This document shows positions 38,394 through 46,612 of a DNA stretch of 64,000 nucleotides, piece by piece. The notes beneath the pieces were generated by a model, which was not told where the DNA came from, did no database searches, and saw nothing but the letters and a program-made list of their open reading frames with translations. The stretch is from Crenobacter cavernae (GTDB taxonomy: Bacteria > Pseudomonadota > Gammaproteobacteria > Burkholderiales > Chromobacteriaceae): the NCBI RefSeq assembly GCF_003355495.1, contig NZ_CP031337.1:2423001-2487000 (forward strand), read 5' to 3'. The translations under genes and the position numbers were made by a program. Numbering within the stretch: position 1 is the first letter of the stretch; each line of letters begins with the position of its first letter.

Positions 38394-39368
38394 ATGGCAG
38401 CGTCCCTCCCAGAACTACTCGATCAGGTCCGCGAGCTTCTCCGCCTGAAGTGCTACAGCCTGCGCACTGAGGAGGCTTACACCTACTGGATTCGCGGCTT
38501 CATTCGCTTCCACGAACGGCGCCATCCACGCGAACTGGGCAAAGAGGAGATCGAGCGCTTCCTGGGTTTTCTGGCGAGCGAGCGTTTGGTGTCGGCGTCT
38601 ACACAGAACCAGGCCAAGGCGGCGCTGCGGTTCTTCTACAAGGAAGTGCTTGGGATCGAATTGCCGGGGCTCGACGATGTTGAGCAGGCGACGCGGCCGA
38701 AGAAGCTGCCGGTGGTGCTGACGCGCGACGAAACGGCGCAGGTGCTGGCGCGGCTCGAGGGCACACACCAGCTGATAGGCAAGTTGCTGTACGGCAGCGG
38801 CCTGCGCTTGCTGGAGGCGTGCCGACTGCGGGTGAAGGACGTCGATTTCGCGCAGAGGCAGATTCTGGTGCGCGGCGGAAAAGGAACGAAGGACCGGGTG
38901 ACGATGTTGGCCGAGAAGCTGGTACTACCGCTTTCGCGACATCTGGAAGGGGTGAAGGCGCTGCACGAGCAGGACTTGGCCGAGGGGTACGGCGCGGTGT
39001 ACCTACTCCCGTTCGCGCGGGAGTGCGTGCATCAGGCGCTGGAGCGCGAATGGGGCTGGCAGTACGTGTTTCCAGCCGTTCATCGCTCGAACGGCACGCG
39101 TTCCGACAGTAACCGCCGTCATCATGTCGGCGAGCAGGGCGTGCAGCGCGCGATGAGACAGGCGGTGCGCTCGGCCAACCTTGTAAAACCGGTGACGCCG
39201 CACACGCTGCGCCATTCGTTCGCGACGCATCTGCTGCAAGACGGTTACGACATCCGGACGGTCCAAGAGCTCATGGGCCACAAGGACGTGAAGACGACAA
39301 TGATCTACACGCAGGTGTTGAACGGCGGCCCTCGCGCGGTGATTAGCCCGTTCGATCGGCTTGGCTAG
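38394..39368 (+). CDS. intI: Integron integrase IntI (tyrosine recombinase)
   Basis: 324 aa. N-terminal SAM-like domain (YSLRTEEAYTYWIRGFIRFH), then KKLPVVLTRDETAQVLARLE. Catalytic residues: Arg in LLYGSGLRLLEACRLRVKD, HTLRHSFATHLL (His-x-x-Arg) and MGHKDVKTTMIYTQV (His and nucleophile Tyr). The segment around residues 210-245 (WGWQYVFPAVHRSNG ... RHHVGEQGVQRAMRQAV) is the extra IntI-specific insert that sets integron integrases apart from XerC/D. Divergent from the cassette array, the standard integron layout. Contains three copies of the genome 9-mer, so it appears long resident in this lineage. Confidence 0.95.
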   Translation: MAASLPELLDQVRELLRLKCYSLRTEEAYTYWIRGFIRFHERRHPRELGKEEIERFLGFLASERLVSASTQNQAKAALRFFYKEVLGIELPGLDDVEQATRPKKLPVVLTRDETAQVLARLEGTHQLIGKLLYGSGLRLLEACRLRVKDVDFAQRQILVRGGKGTKDRVTMLAEKLVLPLSRHLEGVKALHEQDLAEGYGAVYLLPFARECVHQALEREWGWQYVFPAVHRSNGTRSDSNRRHHVGEQGVQRAMRQAVRSANLVKPVTPHTLRHSFATHLLQDGYDIRTVQELMGHKDVKTTMIYTQVLNGGPRAVISPFDRLG

Positions 39369-39372
39369 ATGC

Positions 39373-39447
39373 TCACACGTACAGCTTGGCGCCGTCGATC
39401 GCCTTCACCTCCATCCCCTTCGCGAGCGCCTCCTCGGTCTGCTCATT
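39373..39447 (-). pseudogene. C-terminal remnant of a disrupted gene
   Basis: On the minus strand a short open stretch ends NEQTEEALAKGMEVKAIDGA followed by KLYV and a TGA. Base composition is GC-rich and codon use is normal, and the text looks like the end of a real enzyme, but a stop precedes it closely and nothing upstream continues it. It lies just beyond intI and may be a gene truncated when the integron was established. Identity unknown. Confidence 0.35.
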
Positions 39448-39544
39448 CTTTCGCTATGTCACTCCGCTCACGAACGGCGGTACCTCCAGCCCGAGGCGAG
39501 ACGCCGTGATCGTCCTGTTCAGCCAAAGTTTGAATAACCCCCGC

Positions 39545-40447
39545 TCAGCAACTCGTGCGCCGGAAATACTGCTCGAAGAATTCGACGCACACGCGCAGCT
39601 TGGCCGACGTCGACAGCCGCGCCGGGTAGACCGCCCAGATGTCGGCCGGCTGGCTGTAGTCGGGTAGAACTTGTACTAGCCGCCCGGAATCGAGCGCGGC
39701 GCGCACGTCCCACAAGGAACGCAGCATGATGCCGCGCCCGGCGAGCGCCCACTGGTGGACGATCTCGCCGTGGTTGGCCGACAGCGGGCCGGTGACGCGC
39801 ACGCTCGCGTCGCCGTCGGGGCCGGCAAGCCGCCAGACGCCGAACGGGTGGTCGCGCTCCTTGATCACGAGGCAGTCATGGCCGGCCAGCTCGTCGAGGA
39901 TCTTCGGCGCGCCGCGCCTCTCCAGATACGCCGGCGCCGCGCATAGGATGCGCCGGTTGCTCGCGAGCTTTTTCGCGATCAGCTGCGGCGCGATCTCGTT
40001 GCCGACGCGGATGTCGAGGTCTATGCCTTCGCTCGCGAGGTCGACGATGCGGTCCGACACGTCGAAGCGGATCTCGAGCTGCGGATGGCGCTCGGCCAGC
40101 TCGGCGAGCGCCGGCGCGACGTGAACGCGGCCGAAGCCGAAGCTGCTGCTGATGCGGATCAGCCCGCGCGGGCTCTGGCTGGTCGCCGATACCTCGTCGA
40201 TCATGTGGTCGACGTCGCCGAGGATCTTCTGCGCCCAGCGGTAGACGCGCTCGCCGTCCTCGGTGACCGCGACGCGGCGCGTGCTGCGGTGGAGCAGCTT
40301 CACGCCTAGGCTGTCCTCGAGCAGCCTGATCCGCTTGCTGACGTAGGCGGGCGACGCGCCGAGTTCCTCGGCGGCGGCGGCGAAGCCCGACTTGCGCGTG
40401 ACGAGGCAGAACACGCGCAGGTCTTCGAGTTGTGGTTCATTGTTCAT
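39545..40447 (-). CDS. dmlR: LysR-family regulator, DmlR-like
   Basis: 300 aa. N-terminal winged helix (LEDLRVFCLVTRKSGFAAAA, then GASPAYVSKRIRLLEDSLGV) and a C-terminal periplasmic-binding-type effector domain. It diverges from the D-malate dehydrogenase gene, as dmlR does from dmlA in E. coli, so it probably activates dmlA and perhaps the carnitine genes. The symbol rests on family and position. Confidence 0.8.
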   Translation of the reverse strand: MNNEPQLEDLRVFCLVTRKSGFAAAAEELGASPAYVSKRIRLLEDSLGVKLLHRSTRRVAVTEDGERVYRWAQKILGDVDHMIDEVSATSQSPRGLIRISSSFGFGRVHVAPALAELAERHPQLEIRFDVSDRIVDLASEGIDLDIRVGNEIAPQLIAKKLASNRRILCAAPAYLERRGAPKILDELAGHDCLVIKERDHPFGVWRLAGPDGDASVRVTGPLSANHGEIVHQWALAGRGIMLRSLWDVRAALDSGRLVQVLPDYSQPADIWAVYPARLSTSAKLRVCVEFFEQYFRRTSC

Positions 40448-40586
40448 GATTCGTATTTTATGTATGCACGGATAAGCTGATTATTAGCGTAATGTTTTGC
40501 GGCATGCTAGCGGACATCGACTTACATCCAACCATCGACGCCGCACCGCCATCGCGCTGCGCGCCGGACATACGGAGGCAGGAATC
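40448..40586. promoter_or_regulatory. Divergent dmlR/dmlA promoter region
   Basis: 139 nt. AT-rich part at 40448-40500 (GATTCGTATTTTATGTATGC, then GCTGATTATTAGCGTAATG) likely holds the LysR operator. The GTTAAC repeats seen upstream of the BCCT and cntA genes are absent here. Confidence 0.4.
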
Positions 40587-41666
40587 ATGAGCAAGACCTA
40601 CAGAATCGCCGCGATCGCCGGCGACGGCATCGGCAACGAAGTGCTGCCGGAAGGCATCCGCGTGGTGCAGGCCGCGGCCGCCAAGTTTGACCTGAATATC
40701 GAGTTCACCCACTTCGACTGGGCGAGCTGCGACTACTACCTCGAGCACGGCAAGATGATGCCGGACGACTGGTTCGCGACCTTGAAGGAATTCGACGCGA
40801 TCTACTTCGGCGCGGTCGGCTGGCCGGACAAGGTGCCCGACCACATCTCGCTGTGGGGCTCTCTGCTCAAATTCCGCCGCGAGTTCGACCAGTACGTGAA
40901 CCTGCGCCCGGTGCGCCTGTTGCCGGGCGTGCCTTGCCCGCTGGCCGGTCGCAAGCCGGGCGACATCGACTTCTACGTGGTGCGCGAGAACACCGAGGGT
41001 GAGTACTCGTCGGTGGGCGGGCGCATGTTCGAGGGCACCGATCGCGAGTTCGTGCTGCAGGAGGCGGTGTTCACCCGCCACGGCGTCGACCGCATCCTGA
41101 AGTACGCGTTCGAGCTGGCCAACACACGGGAGCGCAGGAAACTGACCGCGGCGACCAAGTCGAACGGCATTGCGGTCAGCATGCCGTACTGGGACGAGCG
41201 CGTCGCCAACATGGCCGAACAGTATCCGGACGTCGCGTGGGACAAGCAGCACGTAGACATCCTCGCCGCGCGCTTCGTGTTGCAGCCGGACCGCTTCGAC
41301 GTGGTCGTCGCATCCAACCTGTTCGGCGACATCCTGTCCGACCTCGGCCCGGCCTGCACCGGCACCATCGGTCTGGCGGCCTCGGCCAACCTGAACCCGG
41401 AGCGCACCTTCCCGTCGCTGTTCGAGCCGGTGCACGGCTCGGCGCCCGACATCTACGGCAAGAACATCGCCAACCCGATCGCGATGATCTGGTCCGGCGC
41501 GATGATGCTCGACTTCCTCGGCGACGGCGACGCGCGCTTCCAGACTGCGCACGACGCGATCATGCGCGCGATCGAGACCGTGCTGGTCGAAGGCCCGCGC
41601 ACGCCCGACATGGGCGGCTCGGCCAACACCACCGACGTCGGCGCGGCAGTCGCGGCGGCGCTGTAA
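40587..41666 (+). CDS. dmlA: D-malate / tartrate dehydrogenase (decarboxylating)
   Basis: 359 aa, isocitrate/isopropylmalate dehydrogenase family. IAAIAGDGIGNEVLPEGIRV at the start, FYVVRENTEGEYSSVGGRMF substrate loop, NLFGDILSDLGPACTGTIGL metal-binding region and FEPVHGSAPDIYGKNIANPI nucleotide-binding region. The internal sequence is of the TtuC/DmlA type. Converts D-malate to pyruvate and CO2 with NAD+. In the carnitine pathway the malic semialdehyde product is oxidised to malate and then handled by this enzyme, which fits the genes downstream. GGAGG precedes the ATG. Confidence 0.9.
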   Translation: MSKTYRIAAIAGDGIGNEVLPEGIRVVQAAAAKFDLNIEFTHFDWASCDYYLEHGKMMPDDWFATLKEFDAIYFGAVGWPDKVPDHISLWGSLLKFRREFDQYVNLRPVRLLPGVPCPLAGRKPGDIDFYVVRENTEGEYSSVGGRMFEGTDREFVLQEAVFTRHGVDRILKYAFELANTRERRKLTAATKSNGIAVSMPYWDERVANMAEQYPDVAWDKQHVDILAARFVLQPDRFDVVVASNLFGDILSDLGPACTGTIGLAASANLNPERTFPSLFEPVHGSAPDIYGKNIANPIAMIWSGAMMLDFLGDGDARFQTAHDAIMRAIETVLVEGPRTPDMGGSANTTDVGAAVAAAL

Positions 41667-41698
41667 GGTTCACGCGTTCTTTCGTTTCACCTGCGTTG

Positions 41699-41729
41699 CG
41701 GTCCGGCTCTGTCCGGGCCGTTTTTTTTT
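41699..41729 (+). terminator. Intrinsic terminator after dmlA
   Basis: CGGTCCGG / CCGGGCCG stem (one G-T pair) with a CTCTGT loop, followed by nine T. Confidence 0.85.
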
Positions 41730-42039
41730 GCGCTTTGCCGGGGCGAGCCGAGGTGCGCGGACGCCGGATGGGCGGAAGGTCGGCGCTGCAATGGCTTATG
41801 CCGCGTGGGTGTAGCACGCTGTGAGCGGCGCGGCGGCCTCGGCGCAGGGGCGGGCACAAGGCAGGGCGGCGTCCCTGGCCGTCGTCACCATGCTGCCCGA
41901 AAGGGCGAGGGCTCGGCCAAGGTTGGCCGAGCCCTTTTGTTTACGTCGATGTGCCTACGGCGCCGCGAGGGCGGTACGCTGTCCCTCGCCACGCCCTGCT
42001 ACCACGATGAGCCGCTAGAAGCGGCACGTGCGGCAAGTA
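41730..42039. other. Intergenic region with a repeat palindrome
   Basis: 310 nt between dmlA terminator and the HDO-like gene (which ends at 42040 from the right). Apart from the palindrome at 41908-41935 nothing coding is visible. Confidence 0.5.
41908..41938. repeat. Inverted pair of the genome 9-mer, terminator-like
   Basis: GGGCTCGGCCAA and TTGGCCGAGCCC face each other with a 2-nt gap and are followed by TTTT on the plus strand. The two arms are copies of the TTGGCCGAG repeat in opposite orientation, like paired DNA uptake sequences acting as terminators in Neisseria. It lies beyond the stop codons of the convergent dmlA and HDO-like genes. Confidence 0.8.
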
Positions 42040-42864
42040 TCAGCCTACGTAGGCGAATCGGCCCTTGATGCGCGGCAGCAGGGCGGCCCCCTCGAAGCGC
42101 ACCTCGCGCGGCGGCGGCAGCACGCTGGCGTCCAGGCAGTAGTCCAGTGTCATGCGCATGTAGTCGTAGCTGTTACAGATCGCGGTATGCATGTGGGCGA
42201 AGTCGCGCGAGGTCGGGTTGTTGCCGAGCATCGTGCAGAGAATCTCGAGCGCCTCCCAGGGGTGGGCATCGTCGTACTGGGCGTGCAACTTCAGCCATTT
42301 CATCGCCCTGGTGCGCTGGGCGGGCGCGAAGGTCTGCTCGTAGGCGTCGCGCGAGCACACCTGCAGCGCCCATTCGCCGGTGGCGCCCTCGATCGCGAAG
42401 TTGGTGGCGGCCATCCCCAGCGCCAGCGTATCGCGTTCGCAGGTGTGCCAGCACCAGTGACAGAGCGCCAGCATCGGCACCGGCACCGGGCTGAACATCA
42501 GGTCGTCGCGGGTGACGCCGCTGGCGAGCGCCCATTCGAGCCAGTGTTCGGCGTGGGTCTGCTCGACCCGGATATTGCGCACCAGATACTTGCGCGCCAG
42601 GTCCTGGCCGCGCGTGCGGCCATAGCGGATCTTCAGCAGGTTGAGAGCCATGTACTGAGGGAACTGTTCGATGACCGGCCACACGCCGATCAGGAAGTGG
42701 TGCAGCGTGCTCTCGTCGAGTTCGGCGTCACGCATCTTGCGGAACAGTTCGTGCTCGACCACCTGGCGTTTGCTGTCTTCGCAAAGGTGGACCAGTTCCC
42801 GTGCCCAGATCGGGTAGCTGCCGATCTCCTTGAGCGGGCCGACTCGGACGAATTCATCGTTCAT
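42040..42864 (-). CDS. Heme-oxygenase-fold (TenA/PqqC-like) iron-containing redox enzyme
   Basis: 274 aa, all-helical pattern. VRVEQTHAEHWLEWALAS, FAIEGATGEWALQVC and KLHAQYDDAHPWEALEIL supply Glu/His ligands in the spacing seen in the PqqC/TenA-like, CADD-like and HDO superfamily, whose members include di-iron enzymes. Exact reaction unknown. AAGGAG precedes the ATG. It lies 40 nt downstream of the GGDEF/EAL gene on the same strand, so they probably share a transcript. Confidence 0.75.
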   Translation of the reverse strand: MNDEFVRVGPLKEIGSYPIWARELVHLCEDSKRQVVEHELFRKMRDAELDESTLHHFLIGVWPVIEQFPQYMALNLLKIRYGRTRGQDLARKYLVRNIRVEQTHAEHWLEWALASGVTRDDLMFSPVPVPMLALCHWCWHTCERDTLALGMAATNFAIEGATGEWALQVCSRDAYEQTFAPAQRTRAMKWLKLHAQYDDAHPWEALEILCTMLGNNPTSRDFAHMHTAICNSYDYMRMTLDYCLDASVLPPPREVRFEGAALLPRIKGRFAYVG

Positions 42865-42904
42865 GCTGGATCTCCTTGGGTTTTACCACTGGCAAAGCGG
42901 TTAG

Positions 42905-45757
42905 TTAGAACGCGGTGTCCGGAATCGGCGGGCTGCAGCCGCCGGCCTCGTGCACTGCGGGCTGGAACTCCCGTGCGATCACGTCCGCCAGCGGCAGTGG
43001 CTTGGCCACGCCGTAACCTTGCGCGTAATCGACGCCAATCTTTTTCAGCTTTTCCAGGGTGGCCTGGTTTTCGACGAACTCGGCGATGGTGCGCTTGCCC
43101 ATCACGTGACCGATGTGGTTGATCACCTCGACCATCGCATGGTCGATCGGGTCATCGACCATGTCCTTGACGAAGCTGCCGTCGATCTTCAGGTAGTCGA
43201 CCGGCAGGTGCTTGAGGTAGCCGAACGACGACATGCCGGCGCCGAAGTCGTCGAGCGAGAATCGGCAGCCGAGTTTGCGCAGTTCACGGATGAAGCGGGT
43301 GGCGCACGCGAGGTTGGCGATGGCGCTGGTTTCGGTGACCTCGAAGCAGATGCGCGCCGGATCGACGCCGCTCTTGAGCAATGTCTCGCGCAGGTAGTCG
43401 AGAAACGCATCGTCGCCGACCGACGCGCCGGACAGGTTGATCGCGCAGGTCCAAGGGTGGTCCTGTTGTGGCTGTTCAGCGAGTGCGGCAAGCGCGGTGC
43501 GCACCACCCAGCGGTCGATCGACGTCATCAGGTTGTAGCGTTCGGCGGCCGGGATGAAGGCGGCCGGCGGCACCAGCTTGCCGTGTTCGTCGTGCAGCCT
43601 GAGCAGCAGTTCGAAGTGGAGGCCGGGCGACTCGCGCGGGGACAGCGGCGCGATCTTTTGCGCGTAGAGACAGAAGCGGCCTTCCTCCAGTGCGCGGTGC
43701 AGCCGGTGTACCCATTCCATTTCGCCGTAACGCGAGGTGAGCTCGGCGTTTTCCGCCGAGTACAGCTGCACCCGGTTGCGCCCTTTTTCCTTGGCCATGT
43801 AGCAGGCCACGTCGGCGGCGCCCATCACTTCCTTGAGCGTGGTCGGCGTGCCGGAAATGTGCACCACGCCGATGCTGACGCTGATCGAGAACGGCTGGCC
43901 ACCCCAGGTGAAGTGCAGGTCGAGCACGGTCTGGCGCAGCTTTTCTGCGACCTGCACCGCCGCCTCGGGCGGACAGTTCTTCAAGAGCACGCCGAACTCG
44001 TCGCCACCCAGGCGCGCCAGCGTGTCCTCGTCGCGCAGGTGCTGCTGCAACAGCACGCACACCTGGCGCAGCAACTCGTCGCCGGCAGCGTGGCCGCAGG
44101 TGTCGTTGACCACCTTGAACTGGTCGAGATCCAGGTACATCAGCACGTGGTGCTGGCGCCGGCGTGCGCTGGTTTCCAGCGTCTGCACCAGGCGCCGTTC
44201 AAATTCGTGCCGGTTGGTCAGGCCGGTCAGCGCGTCGTGCGTCGCCTGCCAGGACAGGCTGTCGATGTACTGGCGTTCGCGCGTCATGTCGTGGAACACC
44301 AGGGCCCGGCCGGACACGCCGTTCTTGTCGTCGTAGATCGGCGCGCTCACCATGCAGACCGCGATGCGGGAGCCGTCGAGGCGTTCCAGCAACAGGTTGC
44401 GTCCGGCGCCGGCCGGGCCGGAGTCGTGCAGCAGGGAGTCGAGCGGGGCGGGGCGTTCGGCCGCGTCGTCGATGATGCAAAACAGCGTGTCCAGCGCATG
44501 GCCGCGCGCCTCTTGGATCCGGTGCCCGATCAGCCGTTCGGCCACCGGGTTCAGGTATTCGACCCGGCCGCCGGTGTCGACGGTGATCACCGCATCGCCG
44601 ATCGAGGCGAGCGTGACCTGGGCCCGCTCCTTTTCGGCGAAGAGCGCGCTTTCCGCCAGCCTGCGGTCGGTGATGTCGAAAATCGAGCCCGACATCCGCA
44701 CTGCCCGGCCATCGCCGTCGCGCAGCGCCTGTCCGCGTGCGCGGAACCAGCGGTACTCGCCGGTATGGGTACGCAGGCGGTACTCGACGTCGTACGCGCC
44801 TTCCCCTGCGAGGTGCCGGTTGACCGCGTCCAGCGTCGGTGCCGTGTCTTCCGGGTGCAGGCGATCCAGAAACGCCTGGAAGGTGCCCTCCAACTCGTGC
44901 TCGGCCAGGCCGAGCAGGGTCTTGACTCGGGGGGAGTAGTACACGCTGCCATCGGCGATGTTCCAGTCCCAGATGCCGTAGTCGCTGCCGCTGACCGCCA
45001 GATTGAGGCGCTCCTCGCTCTGGCCGAGCGCGCGTTCGAAGGCCTCGCTTTGCCGGATCAGCTGGCGGGTTCGTGCCAGCGCGAACAGGATCAGTATCCC
45101 GGCGGTGGCCAGGTTGAGGATGAAGAGAAAGCGCTGGATGGCGCGGGCCCCCTCGGCCAGCGTGCTGGAAAAGGCGTTCTCCAGCGGCGTGACCTTGCGG
45201 TTGATGTGCTGGATTTCCTGCTTGAGTTGACCGATCTCTTGCCAGCCGAGCGTGCCGGCGCTCAGACCCCGATGCAGCCGGGCGGCCACCTCGGCGAGTT
45301 GTGCGAGAAGAACATCACCCTGGGTCCAGTAGCCTATGGCCTGATCGATATAACTGACTCGGCGAAAACGCAGGAACAGCCAGATAAGATCGTCTATATC
45401 GGCCGGGTCGTTGGCGCCTTGCAGGAAGCCTTCGGCGGCCGTGCGCAGATCGGGGTCGGGTCTGTCGAGCGCCTTGCGCGCCTTGCTGTCGCCCTGAGGC
45501 ACCCTGATCGCTTCCAGATATTGCCGGTAGGCCTGTTGCGAGCCGGTATCGGCATACTGGTCGAGATAATAGATGGCGTCCTTTTGCCCCTTGGACCACA
45601 GGCTCTCGCCGGCGACGTAGGCGCGTACCGCCGTGAGCACGTTCTGACTCAGCACGCCCAGCAGAACCAATAAGGCGACTGCCATGACGAATGGCCAGGC
45701 AAAACTTAACAAGCGCCGGTTGGTGCTGACTCGATGTAGTTGCATGCCTGTGCTCAC
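42905..45757 (-). CDS. Membrane diguanylate cyclase/phosphodiesterase (PAS-PAS-GGDEF-EAL)
   Basis: 950 aa. TM helix at about 17-37, a sensory domain with a second TM near 210-230, two PAS domains (about 250-370 and 375-490), GGDEF domain (LARLGGDEFGVLL near residue 590) and EAL domain starting near residue 690. The GGDEF site is intact, so cyclase activity is possible. The EAL motif reads FELLLRL (Glu kept), with NLSGASVG, EVTETSAI, DDFGAGMSS, LKIDGSF and DYAQGYGV all present, so the phosphodiesterase is likely active. Makes or breaks cyclic di-GMP in response to a periplasmic cue. Adjacent to an HDO-like gene, unusual company. Confidence 0.9.
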   Translation of the reverse strand: MSTGMQLHRVSTNRRLLSFAWPFVMAVALLVLLGVLSQNVLTAVRAYVAGESLWSKGQKDAIYYLDQYADTGSQQAYRQYLEAIRVPQGDSKARKALDRPDPDLRTAAEGFLQGANDPADIDDLIWLFLRFRRVSYIDQAIGYWTQGDVLLAQLAEVAARLHRGLSAGTLGWQEIGQLKQEIQHINRKVTPLENAFSSTLAEGARAIQRFLFILNLATAGILILFALARTRQLIRQSEAFERALGQSEERLNLAVSGSDYGIWDWNIADGSVYYSPRVKTLLGLAEHELEGTFQAFLDRLHPEDTAPTLDAVNRHLAGEGAYDVEYRLRTHTGEYRWFRARGQALRDGDGRAVRMSGSIFDITDRRLAESALFAEKERAQVTLASIGDAVITVDTGGRVEYLNPVAERLIGHRIQEARGHALDTLFCIIDDAAERPAPLDSLLHDSGPAGAGRNLLLERLDGSRIAVCMVSAPIYDDKNGVSGRALVFHDMTRERQYIDSLSWQATHDALTGLTNRHEFERRLVQTLETSARRRQHHVLMYLDLDQFKVVNDTCGHAAGDELLRQVCVLLQQHLRDEDTLARLGGDEFGVLLKNCPPEAAVQVAEKLRQTVLDLHFTWGGQPFSISVSIGVVHISGTPTTLKEVMGAADVACYMAKEKGRNRVQLYSAENAELTSRYGEMEWVHRLHRALEEGRFCLYAQKIAPLSPRESPGLHFELLLRLHDEHGKLVPPAAFIPAAERYNLMTSIDRWVVRTALAALAEQPQQDHPWTCAINLSGASVGDDAFLDYLRETLLKSGVDPARICFEVTETSAIANLACATRFIRELRKLGCRFSLDDFGAGMSSFGYLKHLPVDYLKIDGSFVKDMVDDPIDHAMVEVINHIGHVMGKRTIAEFVENQATLEKLKKIGVDYAQGYGVAKPLPLADVIAREFQPAVHEAGGCSPPIPDTAF

Positions 45758-46142
45758 CTGGGTGAGTTTAGGGTCGCGCCGACGGCGTCGGCCTTGATAG
45801 GGTGCGTGCCGCCACTACGGTGGCTATTTGGCCAGTCCCTTTTTCTCAAATCGGACGGTTATAGAGCCAAAGGCCTTACTTCAGGCGTCAAGCGGCCTCG
45901 TGGGGGATTCGTATGTCGTGTATTCAAAAGGTATTTTTATTACTTAAGTCATATACGAAATATATAGACTGGCCGCGCACCCCTGCATAGCCGAAGCGGT
46001 GCAAGGGCTCTGAACTTGGGTCCGTTCGCGTGTGCCCGGCGGGTGATCGCCTGCACGGCGGAACTAACATCGGGCATCACCGGCCGTAATGCTGACCGGG
46101 CATGACTCATGCCGACCATGAGTTGACGCCCGTTCCGGTGAA

Positions 46143-46166
46143 GGCTCGGCCAACGTTGGCCGAGCC
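46143..46166. repeat. Perfect 24-bp palindrome of two inverted genome 9-mers
   Basis: GGCTCGGCCAAC followed directly by GTTGGCCGAGCC, with no gap. As a transcript it could form only a hairpin with a small central loop and lacks a T-run, so it may be a repeat pair rather than a terminator. Confidence 0.85.
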
Positions 46167-46405
46167 AGCCTGCAAAAACCGTTGCAAATTGCCAACAATT
46201 GCGTGCCGTGAGAGCTGCGCGCCTCGTCGCTTTCCCCCGCCCGAAAACCCCCGTCCTTATTGGCTTTCCCGGCCGCCCGTTTGTCGTCATAAGGGGCAAC
46301 CCTTGGCCCTTGAGACGTTGGCCGAGTCGCGCTCTGCCGCCCTTGTCCTTCGCAGATCTGGAATGCCCAAAAAAGGCCTTGAGCCTTTACTCGAAACCGC
46401 CTAAA

Positions 46406-46439
46406 GTTAACTAACAGATAACGTTAACTATAAGTTAAC
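46406..46439 (+). promoter_or_regulatory. Candidate operator of three GTTAAC repeats upstream of the BCCT transporter
   Basis: GTTAAC at 46406, 46423 and 46434, spaced 17 and 11 nt. A similar array (GTTAAC, GTTATA, GTTAAC at 48390, 48401, 48408) lies upstream of cntA. Shared repeats before two genes of one pathway suggest a shared regulator. Confidence 0.55.
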
Positions 46440-46612
46440 AATCTTCGCCGGCCTGAACGTCAAGCCGGCCGGCAGGCTAAACAGAAGGAGGAGAAACGCA
46501 CAGCGATCACGAGAGAGATTCGGTATACGCAGGTGGAGTTTTGCGTCGACCCAGGTCGGCGAGAGCATTCAAAAGAACAAAAACGTCCCATCCATGCAAG
46601 GAGAGAAAAACC

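Larger units (their letters stand above)
45758..46612. other. Long intergenic region ahead of the BCCT gene
   Basis: 855 nt. No convincing gene: frames present are short, low-complexity and lack ribosome-binding sites. It contains the perfect repeat palindrome at 46143-46166, another single copy of the 9-mer at 46318-46326, and the GTTAAC operator-like repeats at 46406-46439 close to the start of the BCCT gene. Confidence 0.5.

Noticed and set aside
38394..39368. Tyrosine recombinase considered as XerC/XerD or phage integrase
   Set aside because: The extra segment near residues 210-245, the attI direct repeats and adjacent attC sites identify it as an integron integrase.
45949..46299. 116-codon minus-strand frame between the GGDEF/EAL gene and the BCCT gene
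   Set aside because: Spans the repeat palindrome, has no ribosome-binding site or domain.
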